Assembly (NCBI RefSeq): GCF_009939005.1
Contig: NZ_JAACJS010000002.1
Span: 774,646 to 838,645 of the forward strand
From: Sediminibacterium roseum
GTDB lineage: Bacteria > Bacteroidota > Bacteroidia > Chitinophagales > Chitinophagaceae
DNA length: 64,000 nucleotides
Direction: 5' to 3'
The notes under the pieces are model-generated. The model was not told where the DNA came from. It saw only the letters and a program-made list of their open reading frames with translations, and made no database searches. The translations under genes and the position numbers were made by a program. This document shows, piece by piece, positions 46,412 to 54,024 of the stretch. The first letter of the stretch is position 1, and each line of letters starts with the position of its first letter.

Positions 46412-47090
46412 ATGCACGCCACAAACCACTGTGAAGCAAATTCAGAGTTTCGTTTCGTTTATTCGGAACTTAAAGACCATCTGGTTGAATTAAATTCCTT
46501 TTTACGTCACGTTCACTCGTTCGTCACCTCTGCCGAAAATAAACTTGGTAAAGATCTTCAAATTTATTCGTCTGATTTTTTTGAATATTATTACGCAGGG
46601 TCTTACGGTGAAACATTTCGCCGTTCATTTATTGTAACAGTTTCGTCGGTTGCTGAAGCCTATATTAAATGTTACGTAAGTACATGGTTAGAAATACTAC
46701 AACTTCAACCTACCATACAACCGCGAAATGGGATTGTCGAGTATCTAAAGCAATATGATAAAAATGTATTTAATAGCGGTATAAATTTCGCCAAAGCCGA
46801 AATAAGTGATTTTCAGGGTTTGCTTGCTATTACGGAATTCGTTAGTTCACTCAAGTGGGAATATGGATTTTGTATCAAAATATATACCAGCTATCAAGTT
46901 AATGACTCAAAAATATTCTTCTGTAAAGCTTGTAAATGATGATATTGTTATTACCGAAGAGCAATTTTGTGATGATAGTTTAGAAATAATCAAACGATTT
47001 TTCTTTTATATATTTAAGCTTGCAATAAGACAATTTCCTAATTATCGTTCTGACAAACCGGAAGATGAAACTTTTGAAATGGGCTTCTAA
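46412..47090 (+). pseudogene. HEPN-like gene broken by a +1 frameshift
   Basis: Two overlapping frames join into one protein of about 225 residues if one base near 46832 is skipped. The first frame runs from 46412 through AEISDFQGLLAI, and the second continues RNSLVHSSGNMDF to the stop at 47090. The junction restores the HEPN ribonuclease-type motif R-N-x3-H in the expected alpha-helical setting. The first frame otherwise reads into an unrelated tail (46939). It lies 22 bp after the integrase, probably co-transcribed. HEPN proteins of this type are often RNase toxins or defence effectors. Could be a true lesion, a sequencing error or, less likely, programmed frameshifting. Confidence 0.6.
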
Positions 47091-47107
47091 CAAAAAACAA
47101 TTTATTT

Positions 47108-47533
47108 ATGACCAAAGCAATGAAAAAGAAAGCTGATTATCTGCCCTTATTCATACTTTATGTAACTGCTATGTATTTATTATATGCATTCTTTGATGGG
47201 CGAATTTTATTTATGTGGAAGCATTATGTAGGATTTGTAATGATTGTAGCAACTACTCTAATCTTTCTGAAAAATCACAAAATTGGAGTTCTGTCATTGG
47301 GGCTTACAGTATTGCTTGGCTTGTTTGGACTACTGTCATTTAGCCCGGCGATAAATACAATAACAATAGGCAAATCTATTGGCGATTCCCAGATTTCAAT
47401 TATTGCGTTTCAACCAATATTTGTTTTGTGGGCTGTAATTCATTTTGCTTTATCTGGCAGATATTATGTTGGCGTTGCATCAAACAAGTATTGGAAGAAC
47501 ATAAAATCTGATGAACCATTAATAATCGAATAA
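47108..47533 (+). CDS. Hypothetical multi-pass membrane protein
   Basis: A 141-residue protein with about four hydrophobic helices (YLPLFILYVTAMYLLYAFF, VGFVMIVATTLIFL, VLSLGLTVLLGLFGLLSF, IIAFQPIFVLWAVIHFALSG) and short charged ends. No family recognised. It lies 17 bp after the HEPN-like frame and 5 bp before the next gene, so it is part of a left-end run of island genes. A membrane partner for a toxin or effector is conceivable but unsupported by any motif. Confidence 0.7.
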   Translation: MTKAMKKKADYLPLFILYVTAMYLLYAFFDGRILFMWKHYVGFVMIVATTLIFLKNHKIGVLSLGLTVLLGLFGLLSFSPAINTITIGKSIGDSQISIIAFQPIFVLWAVIHFALSGRYYVGVASNKYWKNIKSDEPLIIE

Positions 47534-47538
47534 TAACT

Positions 47539-47973
47539 ATGACTGGATTAATTAAAATATCGGTTCTTAGCATTGATATTCACAGTGATAATGAGACTTA
47601 TTTCAGAATAGATATATCAAACAACAATTGTTCAACCTTCCTTCAATTTTATGGCTATGATGATTCATTCCATGAATTTGGACAAAGTTTAATAAATTTT
47701 CCCCAGACAATAAATGATACTCCAATATTTGAAATTGGAAAAGATGATATCAAATGGGCTTACTATCTAAATATCAAAGTATTATGCTATGATGCCTCCG
47801 GGCATAGTGCTATAAAAATAAAAGCGATTAACAACGGAGATATTATTAGTGGATATCAATCAGAATTTACGATTGTTGCCGAAGCTGCGTCTATTAATCA
47901 ACTTGGACAATTATTGACAAATTGGAATCCGCTAAAAACCAAAGAGGTCGTTTGGAATAGCATCAAATCTTAA
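47539..47973 (+). CDS. Hypothetical beta-rich protein
   Basis: A 144-residue acidic protein predicted to be mostly beta (ISVLSIDIHSDNETYFRIDI; later YLNIKVLCYDASGHSAIKIK). No signal peptide and no membrane segment. The arrangement FGQSLINFPQ followed by alternating strands recalls small beta-rich immunity-type proteins of polymorphic toxin systems, but this is a layout resemblance only. Tightly linked (5 bp) to the upstream membrane protein. Its 3' end overlaps the convergent secreted-protein gene by 11 bp. Confidence 0.7.
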   Translation: MTGLIKISVLSIDIHSDNETYFRIDISNNNCSTFLQFYGYDDSFHEFGQSLINFPQTINDTPIFEIGKDDIKWAYYLNIKVLCYDASGHSAIKIKAINNGDIISGYQSEFTIVAEAASINQLGQLLTNWNPLKTKEVVWNSIKS

Positions 47974-48361
47974 TCAACTTTACAAATATTTTTGTTATAG
48001 GCGTTTCAAATAATTTAATCCACACCAAACTGGAGGCCCGTTGCTCGAATGAAGGTGTAATTTCAGAAGCAATCTTTGTGCATCCAGTTATAAAATTTTG
48101 AAGTTCCTTACTATCCTCTTCTCCGATCTTGCCTATAATCAAAACCTTGTTATCAGTTAATCCTTTTTGAAGAATAAGGGATAGATCAAATACCTTCTGT
48201 TTGATACTATTGTTGCAATCTTCTGAAAAAGTTACTCCCATGTAAGTTTTTACGGAGTAAAAACAATCCAATAGCGTTTTGCCATACTTGTTTAGATCAA
48301 CCTTGGTTTGTGCGAATGATGCGGTAGAAATGAAAACGAGGCATACTAAAATGAATTTCAT
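47963..48361 (-). CDS. Hypothetical secreted protein
   Basis: A 132-residue protein with a clear signal peptide (LVCLVFISTASFAQ). The mature part contains three cysteines (in LDCFYSV, SEDCNNS and ITGCTK) and is otherwise alpha-helical in appearance. It is transcribed against the run to its left and overlaps its 3' end by 11 bp. Not recognised as any family; an exported cargo protein of the island. Confidence 0.72.
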   Translation of the reverse strand: MKFILVCLVFISTASFAQTKVDLNKYGKTLLDCFYSVKTYMGVTFSEDCNNSIKQKVFDLSLILQKGLTDNKVLIIGKIGEEDSKELQNFITGCTKIASEITPSFEQRASSLVWIKLFETPITKIFVKLIKI

Positions 48362-48756
48362 TGTGATTTGTTTATTGCCAATCGCTTCCTAAACTGGCTA
48401 TAAAAAAATCTGCGTGGAAGCTAAACTACTTGTCTTCCAGGTCCGACGAAGAACCCATGCACAAAATAGAGAAGCCCCACACGCATTGTTGTGGCGTCCT
48501 CTTATTCCTGTGCTATTTAAATTTCGTCGATTTGGAAGACAGAATAAGTATCCGCAGTTATATGTGATTATGTTTTCTTTTTTCTCCTATAAATTTCTTT
48601 TTGAATGATTAATGTGCATAAAAATAATGCAATTGCAATTATACTGATTATCAATCAGTTAATACTAAGAATGTACTGAATGTTTTGTTTTTTAAAAAAG
48701 TGGCCATTGTTTATAACATTGAAAGTCCTTTCTTCTTGAAGGTAAATAGTAGGACT
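48362..48756. other. Island intergenic region holding a large palindromic element
   Basis: About 395 bp without a convincing gene. Its centre is the nested inverted-repeat structure at 48410-48557. The remainder (48560-48756) is very AT-rich and should hold the promoter of the HTH gene pair. Confidence 0.6.
48410..48557. repeat. 148-bp nested palindromic element (structured RNA or MITE-like)
   Basis: Successive complementary blocks nest in order: CTGCG 48410-48414 with CGCAG 48553-48557; TGTCTTCCA 48431-48439 with TGGAAGACA 48533-48541; CGACGAA 48444-48450 with TTCGTCG 48523-48529; GCACA 48459-48463 with TGTGC 48509-48513; AATA/GAG 48465-48471 with CTCTTATT 48499-48506 (one bulge); CCACA 48477-48481 with TGTGG 48490-48494. 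G+C is visibly higher than the AT-rich surroundings. Both strands would form the same rod-like fold. Confidence 0.6.
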
Positions 48757-49005
48757 ATGAACCCGAATGAAATTGCTACCAAAGCTGACATCGAAATTCT
48801 TCGTAAAGAAATACATGAATTGAAGTCTGTTTTCGAGAAGTCTGCGCCTGAAAAGAAAATTCTCCGATCCGCTAATGTTAGGGAGATGCTCAATATCTCA
48901 GATGCTACACTACAGCGTTTAAGAACGTCTGGAACTCTACCGGCAAAAAAAGTTAACGGAACATGGTTTTACGAATTAGATAATATTAAAAAATTAATCA
49001 AATGA
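48757..49005 (+). CDS. Small HTH protein, excisionase-like
   Basis: An 82-residue protein: an N-terminal helical, coiled-coil-like part (TKADIEILRKEIHELKSVFEK), then a winged-HTH of the excisionase/MerR-N type (SANVREMLNISDATLQRLRTSGTLPAKKVNGTWFYELDNI, quoted here in part as NVREMLNISDATLQRLR and LPAKKVNGTWFY). Such proteins are commonly Xis or mobile-element regulators in Bacteroidota. It overlaps the next gene by 4 bp (ATGA), indicating coupling. Start 48757 was preferred to the in-frame ATG at 48685, whose extension looks non-coding. Confidence 0.78.
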   Translation: MNPNEIATKADIEILRKEIHELKSVFEKSAPEKKILRSANVREMLNISDATLQRLRTSGTLPAKKVNGTWFYELDNIKKLIK

Positions 49006-49319
49006 CCGAGGAAAGAAAAGGTGATAAACCAATGAAATTGTACTTTCCAGTTGAGATCCTCACTGACAAAAGACTTAACCCTGCCGATAGATTGGCTTGG
49101 GGTGTAATTAGGTATTATGACAATGAAAGAGGATGTTTTGCAACTAATGAAACAATTGCAAGGAAAGTTGGCTGTACTCGCACAACAATAAGTAGGATCG
49201 TAAAAAAGCTAATTAAACTAAAGCTTTTAGATGAAAATTTACCGAGTAAAGGAAGGGCAAATACTCGTAAAGTGGCATCCACTCTTGCTAAAAAAATCGC
49301 CCGTAGAAGGCCAAAATGA
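49002..49319 (+). CDS. Winged-HTH protein of the replication-initiator/HTH_36 type
   Basis: A 105-residue basic protein with a DNA-binding domain reading LNPADRLAWGVIRYYDNER, then CFATNETIARKVGCTRTTIS and RIVKKLIKLKLL. This is the pattern of HTH_36-type domains found in plasmid and phage replication proteins. The tail is strongly basic (KKIARRRPK). It is translationally coupled to the Xis-like gene and immediately precedes a 26-bp inverted repeat that could be its target. Too short for a full Rep protein; a regulator is equally possible. Confidence 0.75.
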   Translation: MTEERKGDKPMKLYFPVEILTDKRLNPADRLAWGVIRYYDNERGCFATNETIARKVGCTRTTISRIVKKLIKLKLLDENLPSKGRANTRKVASTLAKKIARRRPK

Positions 49320-49445
49320 TACAGCCGCCTAATCATTATGTGTCGATAGCTATGTAATATCTTTTCATCTGGTGTGTAAGATTGTCAAACAGAAGTATAT
49401 ATACTACGTATATAAAAGAAGAGATATTGAATTGTTATATGAAGT

Positions 49446-49533
49446 TAACAACTGCCACCACCTGATCTGCGATTTTAAAAGAAAAATGTGTCCTTGATAA
49501 TTACTTACGCAGATCAGGTAATGGCAGTTGTTA
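49446..49533. repeat. 26-bp inverted repeat (24 of 26 matching), 36-bp spacer
   Basis: Left arm 49446-49471 starts TAACAACTGCCA and ends CTGATCTGCG; right arm 49508-49533 is its reverse complement except for two adjacent positions (CC at 49458-49459 opposite AA at 49520-49521). The spacer is AT-rich. No T tract follows either arm, so it is not an ordinary terminator. It starts 126 bp after the HTH_36-type gene. Confidence 0.75.
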
Positions 49534-49646
49534 TTAAAATGCAAATTGACACTTTATTGAATTTACCCCATGCATTAAATAACTTTTGGATAATCTGTTA
49601 TTTGTTTGAGCCGTTTTTTATAAAAACGAAAAATCCAGGCCCGGGC

Positions 49647-49665
49647 ACAAAAGGTAACCTTTTGT
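49647..49665. repeat. 19-bp perfect palindrome, operator-like
   Basis: ACAAAAGGT-A-ACCTTTTGT: 9-bp arms around one central base. It stands in the gene-free region after the HTH pair. Size and symmetry suit a dimeric repressor site; no bound protein is known. Confidence 0.55.
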
Positions 49666-49857
49666 ATAAAATCGATTTTTTTCTATTCGAAACTAATGAC
49701 CACCTTTCTTGGATGTGGTTAACCTAAAAACGTTACCTGTAGCATAGCAAAATCCACTTGTAGGTGCTTTTGAACGTTGGTACTTTAAACCAGAACTAAG
49801 TGGTTCTAAAGGTGAAGAATGTCTAGAAATGAAAAAACAGGTGAATATTAGAATGTT

Positions 49858-50382
49858 TCATGAACTCGTCATATTAAATGACCAGCCATTATCTTCAAAA
49901 AACTCAAACACATTCAGATGTCGAATATTATAGTGCTTACATACTGCAGGGATTTTGAAGTCACTGTTTTCACTTTCTGCACTAACAAGAATATAGTGGT
50001 CATTACTTCCAAACAGAGTATTGCGTGTAATGATTTCTAACATCAAAGATATTATCCATGGATCTGCCTGGTCTTTTTTACAATTGACATCAATTAATTT
50101 TGGAAATAAGGTAACGATCTCTTGCACAAAAGACAACTGACTCTGTGTGATCGAGCCAAAAAAATCCTTGTATGGTTGGATAAATTTGGACAGTTCATCT
50201 TTCTGATCAGAGTCATTCACTATTTCATCAAAAACAAACTCATGAGAAATTATTCTACCTTCCTTAAATAGATTATCAATATTGTTCCATAAATCTGGCA
50301 TTATACGTTTAGGATAATAACGGTGCATCGTAATAAATGCGCTTGAATCAATGCAGTATATATTGGGTGGATTATACGGCAT
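49858..50382 (-). CDS. DUF4411 family PIN-like protein
   Basis: A 174-residue protein with a PIN-nuclease-like layout: N-terminal YCIDSSAFI with Asp12, an acidic stretch EFVFDEIVND, and the later KKDQADPWIISLMLEI, where an Asp cluster sits as in PIN RNase active sites; the C-terminal ICKHYN-type segment (VCKHYNIRHLNVFEFF) is typical of DUF4411. It overlaps the preceding ImmA/IrrE-XRE gene by 11 bp. This gene order is a recurrent pair in bacterial genomes and resembles a type II toxin-antitoxin or regulated nuclease module, with this protein as the candidate toxin. Confidence 0.85.
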   Translation of the reverse strand: MPYNPPNIYCIDSSAFITMHRYYPKRIMPDLWNNIDNLFKEGRIISHEFVFDEIVNDSDQKDELSKFIQPYKDFFGSITQSQLSFVQEIVTLFPKLIDVNCKKDQADPWIISLMLEIITRNTLFGSNDHYILVSAESENSDFKIPAVCKHYNIRHLNVFEFFEDNGWSFNMTSS

Positions 50383-51481
50383 TTAGGATTTTACTAACCT
50401 TTAAATTAAGAACAGACGATGCCTTTGTATAGGATATCTTGTTTTGATTTACGCCGTCAAGAACAAGATTAAAAAAAGTCTCGCCCCGACTGGCTCGACT
50501 TAAAACCTCCGGCTTGATTCCAAACTTCGTTTTTTTCTTTGTTTCAGGTCTATAGCTTGCTCGAATTGTTTTTAAAAGGCTAAAAAACTTTGGATCGGAA
50601 ATTTTATGTTCTTCCCTCAACCTCCGCAAGTAAACTTCGCGACTTACTCGCAGTTTATTTGAGTGCATTTGAATTTGGGACAATTGATCTGTCGCAACTA
50701 AGGTTTCGTCTGGAATCAGGAATTTACCAGCCAAATTATTGCAGCTGTATTCTTCCTCTTGTTTTTCACGAACATTGTCTGGTAAACATATCCCACTATG
50801 ATGCCTGAAAATATGACCCAACTCATGAAAAAGTGTAAAAAGTCTATTGTTGTATTTGTACTTGGAATTTACAACGATTGCATAGGGTTGAAAATCTGTA
50901 AAACAAAAGCCCTGAACCTCAGAGAGAGGCATCGCAAATTGAAATACCAAAATTCCTAAATGATTTTCGATTGCTTGCCGCCAATTTCTATATGCTTCAC
51001 TATCTGACTTCCAAGAAGTCTGTTCTTCAACACTTATTTTCAGATGTTCTCTTAACCAAGTTGCTAACGCATTGTTATCGTTTTTAATATTGTCTATCCC
51101 GGCTAAAGGTTTGCTTTTTTGTTGCCAATATTCCTGTCCTTGCATTTCCAAGGCGGTTTGACGAAAGTATGTTACATCACGCATCACCATTAGCACCTCT
51201 CGGCTAAGTTTGCTTTGCGAATTTGATAAATTTCTATAGTCTTTGGGTTTATTGCTTTTTTTAGGAATGTCTGATAGGAAAAAAACAGCCAACTGTCTTT
51301 TAAATTGCGTTGATATTGCTTTCAATTTGCCAAAAGGAATTTTTTTTCCTTTTTCTTCCCATAACTCATAATGGTCTGTAGATACTTCTAACTTAGCCGC
51401 AATATCTGATACATTAAAACCGGATTCTTCGCGTGCCCATTTTAAGATGTGTGGGTTTATGTCTACTTCCAGTCGGCTCAT
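50372..51481 (-). CDS. XRE-family HTH plus ImmA/IrrE metallopeptidase (DUF955)
   Basis: Protein of 369 residues. The N-terminal XRE helix-turn-helix (GFNVSDIAAKLEVSTDHYELWE) is followed by a linker and a zinc metallopeptidase domain with H-E-x-x-H near residues 219-223 (LFHELGHIF). Downstream, EEYSCNNLAGKFLIP supplies the third-ligand region. ImmA/IrrE proteins cleave repressors or regulators; with DUF4411 it likely forms a regulatory/toxin pair. Transcribed first, with the DUF4411 start inside its 3' end. A G6 run lies in its upstream region (51625-51630). Confidence 0.9.
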   Translation of the reverse strand: MSRLEVDINPHILKWAREESGFNVSDIAAKLEVSTDHYELWEEKGKKIPFGKLKAISTQFKRQLAVFFLSDIPKKSNKPKDYRNLSNSQSKLSREVLMVMRDVTYFRQTALEMQGQEYWQQKSKPLAGIDNIKNDNNALATWLREHLKISVEEQTSWKSDSEAYRNWRQAIENHLGILVFQFAMPLSEVQGFCFTDFQPYAIVVNSKYKYNNRLFTLFHELGHIFRHHSGICLPDNVREKQEEEYSCNNLAGKFLIPDETLVATDQLSQIQMHSNKLRVSREVYLRRLREEHKISDPKFFSLLKTIRASYRPETKKKTKFGIKPEVLSRASRGETFFNLVLDGVNQNKISYTKASSVLNLKVSKILNAV

Positions 51482-51723
51482 ATGCTAATTTAATGATGGC
51501 GGTTGTTTATGATTGAAGCGGTGAGGATAATAAATATATAGAATTATTTTTACTCAATCTGTATAATGTCAAATACCATTTTAAACGCAATTTTTAGGCA
51601 ACTTTCGACCTTCATAATATAATCGGGGGGTATATAGACATACTGTCAAAAGAAAATTTTAATGGAATAAGGGCATTTTGTATCGGCTTTTGAAACTAAC
51701 ATTTAGATTACCGAAAATGGTTT

Positions 51724-52872
51724 CTACTTTAACTTTTCAAGTTCTGTTATTCTTTCTTTTAATGTCTTTGTATCAAATAACTCCGAACCAATTTCAGCGG
51801 CTCGCTGATAATATGGAAGTATTATTTTTGGAAAGCTTTGTTTCTTATAAGGATTTTCCTCGGCAATCATTTTCTGGTAACGAACATTGCCAAATTTCAC
51901 AAGAAGCTGCGTTGCTCTTATTATTTCTGTTTGATCTTTTCTCTCTACTACTTTGTCAATGAGGTTTTGAAACTCAGAATCACTTTTAACTATATCGTCT
52001 TTGCTCTCATATCTTTTAAGTTGATCCCTGACTTCAATAGTTTCTAAATTTTGAAAATACATCGTGATATTATGTCCAGCCCACATGTTAAACCTTTCGT
52101 CATACCAAATCCCTGAATCATGCGATTTTCCATAAAATTGAACAGCATTTTTGATCCGAAAACCTTTTAATCCATCTTCGGAGCCGATTATAGTAATGTT
52201 ACTTGGATTCGGAAAAAGTCCTTTTACCTCTTTATCATTCTTGTATGAAGAAAAGCTGTCTAAATAGAGTTTTTTGAATGCATCAAATAAAATTATCGTG
52301 TTTTCAATTTTTGGGAATAAAAATGTTTTTACATTGAATGAAGAATGACCAACACCACCTATGATTATGGGTTCAGAATCATGAAGAATATATTCATCCT
52401 CATCCAAAGAATATGCAGAATGAAAAAAGCTATTTCTAATCTCCTTATAGTGATTGTCAGTAAAAAATGAGATTAAATTAGGTTTTCCTGCATCCTCCAA
52501 AAGTTCAGTTAAATAATCCTCCTTTTCTCCAATTCCTAAAAGACGCTCGTATTTTCTTGTTTTCCAAAAGAGGTAGGATGATCCCTTAAAGCCCAACTTA
52601 ATTCTACACAGACTTCCAATTATATTATAGAAGTCGCTATTCTCAAAAAATGTCGAATATAATAATGTGCCAATTCTTACCTTTTCTTTACCCGCATGCG
52701 TATTATATAAGTTCTTGTAAAATTCAATTGCTTCAAACCATTCGTGAAGATTTGATGATAATTCTTTTGCCCCAATGCCCCTATAATTAAGTAGAGTCAA
52801 TACAAAATCAAATTCACTTTTGTTTTTTGCTTCATCGAAGAGTGATGATAAATCACTGGTTACTTTGTCCAT
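51724..52872 (-). CDS. Hypothetical protein with HEPN-type R-N-x3-H motif
   Basis: A 382-residue protein of no recognised family. Its middle contains YKEIRNSFFHSAY with Arg146, Asn147 and His151, the R-x4-H signature of HEPN domains, preceded by helical segments as expected for that fold. The C-terminal half (ENTIILFDAFKKLYLDSFSS onward) is mixed and ends in a predicted coiled region (ERITELEKLK). The same R-N-S-x-x-H spelling occurs in the frameshifted gene at the left end. It is isolated between gaps of about 240 and 160 bp and could act as an RNase effector, but this rests on one motif. Confidence 0.75.
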   Translation of the reverse strand: MDKVTSDLSSLFDEAKNKSEFDFVLTLLNYRGIGAKELSSNLHEWFEAIEFYKNLYNTHAGKEKVRIGTLLYSTFFENSDFYNIIGSLCRIKLGFKGSSYLFWKTRKYERLLGIGEKEDYLTELLEDAGKPNLISFFTDNHYKEIRNSFFHSAYSLDEDEYILHDSEPIIIGGVGHSSFNVKTFLFPKIENTIILFDAFKKLYLDSFSSYKNDKEVKGLFPNPSNITIIGSEDGLKGFRIKNAVQFYGKSHDSGIWYDERFNMWAGHNITMYFQNLETIEVRDQLKRYESKDDIVKSDSEFQNLIDKVVERKDQTEIIRATQLLVKFGNVRYQKMIAEENPYKKQSFPKIILPYYQRAAEIGSELFDTKTLKERITELEKLK

Positions 52873-52918
52873 AAATAATTTTTAAAATGTCTGCTAAAAT
52901 TCTGGCTTTTAAACAGTT

Positions 52919-52926
52919 GGGGGGGG
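52919..52926. repeat. G8 homopolymer tract in an AT-rich divergent promoter region
   Basis: Eight consecutive G in AT-rich DNA, 47 bp upstream of the HEPN-motif gene start (52872, minus strand) and 110 bp upstream of the divergent 53037 gene. Such tracts can slip during replication and switch promoter strength. Confidence 0.7.
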
Positions 52927-53036
52927 ATTTACTGCTTTCAAATGGATGTATGTAGGTGAATAAAGTTACAAAAGATGATGATAATGTCCCTTATTGCATT
53001 ATTTTTCTTTCCTACTTTTAGAATAAATCGCACGTT

Positions 53037-53303
53037 ATGGAAATAAACAGCCCTATTGTTTTTGTCGTTTTGGAAGGGGATGTAAAAAGTAAAGTCTCTA
53101 CCAGTCGTTATACATATATTGCTTCGTATGAGGCTCTGCGGAAAGAAACTACTGTAGTGGTTAAAGTAAATACTGTTCCGCGAAGTGAACAAAGCCAACT
53201 TGAAAAAAGTATTAAAGATCACTATAAAATGTATGGAAAAATAAAATCAGTGAAATACTATAAGGACGGTATGGATTTTATTCAAATGACCTCAAACAAC
53301 TAA
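53037..53303 (+). CDS. Hypothetical small protein
   Basis: An 88-residue protein, likely alpha/beta (PIVFVVLEGDV ... YEALRKETTVVVKVNTV ... LEKSIKDHYKMYGKIKSVKYY). No signal peptide, membrane segment or known motif. It is divergent from the HEPN-motif gene and convergent with the three-gene cassette (20 bp between stops). The only gene on this strand between 49.3 kb and the right end of the island. Confidence 0.6.
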   Translation: MEINSPIVFVVLEGDVKSKVSTSRYTYIASYEALRKETTVVVKVNTVPRSEQSQLEKSIKDHYKMYGKIKSVKYYKDGMDFIQMTSNN

Positions 53304-53323
53304 CAATAATATTATTAAAAACG

Positions 53324-53974
53324 TTAGTTGCCTTTGTTGTTATCGTTATGATCAGATTGTATGTTCTTTAAATCAATCATATCTTTTCTATTTTCTTCAA
53401 TTTCGCCCATAAACGGTTGCCTGGAAATTCTTACAGCTTTGATTTTTTCATCAAAAAGGTTTTGCAATGCTTCTTGTGTTTCAATAGGTGTATCAGCTTT
53501 GATAAACTTCTCAAATAAATCGGCTCGCACACAACCCTCGCCGAAATATTCCTTTAGCATTCTAAGCTTCTTATCGAGATTATCTATCCGCTGTCCCTTT
53601 ATCTTTTCTTCCGTAAGTGTTGTTCCTAATACTAAGGTGTACCATAGTTCTCCCAAAAAGGTAAATATTCCTGATCCACGGTTTATCTCATAAATAAATA
53701 AGGGGCCTGACGAATTATATTCATTTTCACTTAGCAAATCTTTTTTGAGTTCGTGATAGTACGATTTTAAAGTCTTGTATATAGGTTCCAAATTGAATAG
53801 TGGAAGGTTTCTTGATGGTGTTTCAAAAGTGATTTCAAATACATAACATCTCATGTTCTCAAATTTTTGCATATACCCATTACCATTTTTATATGCGGAC
53901 CAATATTTGCTGAGATTAATGTCTTTACCAATCCAGTATTCGTAAAACATGTCTTCATTAAAATTGTTATCCAT
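53324..53974 (-). CDS. Hypothetical protein, third gene of the nuclease cassette
   Basis: A 216-residue protein, unrecognised. Notable segments: CYVFEITFETPSRNLPLF, INRGSGIFTFLGELWYTLVLG (a charged-RGSG-hydrophobic run that could be a membrane-proximal or pore-like helix), then a basic helical region (KIKGQRIDNLDKKLRMLKEYFG). Start 53974 was preferred over the in-frame start at 54016 because the extension is basic and non-homogeneous. It is the last gene of the co-directional run behind the PD-(D/E)XK protein and may be an effector partner. Confidence 0.68.
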   Translation of the reverse strand: MDNNFNEDMFYEYWIGKDINLSKYWSAYKNGNGYMQKFENMRCYVFEITFETPSRNLPLFNLEPIYKTLKSYYHELKKDLLSENEYNSSGPLFIYEINRGSGIFTFLGELWYTLVLGTTLTEEKIKGQRIDNLDKKLRMLKEYFGEGCVRADLFEKFIKADTPIETQEALQNLFDEKIKAVRISRQPFMGEIEENRKDMIDLKNIQSDHNDNNKGN

Positions 53975-54024
53975 CTGTATATGATTTGGTTTCAGGAATA
54001 GCCTATTTACGAACAATCACTATT

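Larger units (their letters stand above)
49320..49857. other. Island intergenic region with three palindromes
   Basis: About 540 bp without a convincing gene. Contains a 17-bp AT palindrome (TATATAC-TAC-GTATATA, 49398-49414), the large inverted repeat 49446-49533, and a perfect 19-bp palindrome at 49647-49665. Short open frames here are GTG-started and low-complexity, and are not called. Confidence 0.6.

Noticed and set aside
46806..46835. Programmed +1 frameshifting in the HEPN-like gene
   Set aside because: No slippery site, stop codon at the shift point or stimulatory structure was recognised; a one-base lesion or sequencing error is simpler.
48414..48608. 64-codon plus-strand frame over the nested palindrome
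   Set aside because: It starts with a non-ATG codon, spans the inverted-repeat structure and has no recognisable content; the palindrome explains the sequence better.
49488..49727. 79-codon plus-strand frame in the gene-free island region
   Set aside because: GTG start inside the spacer of the 26-bp inverted repeat, low-complexity translation, no context support.
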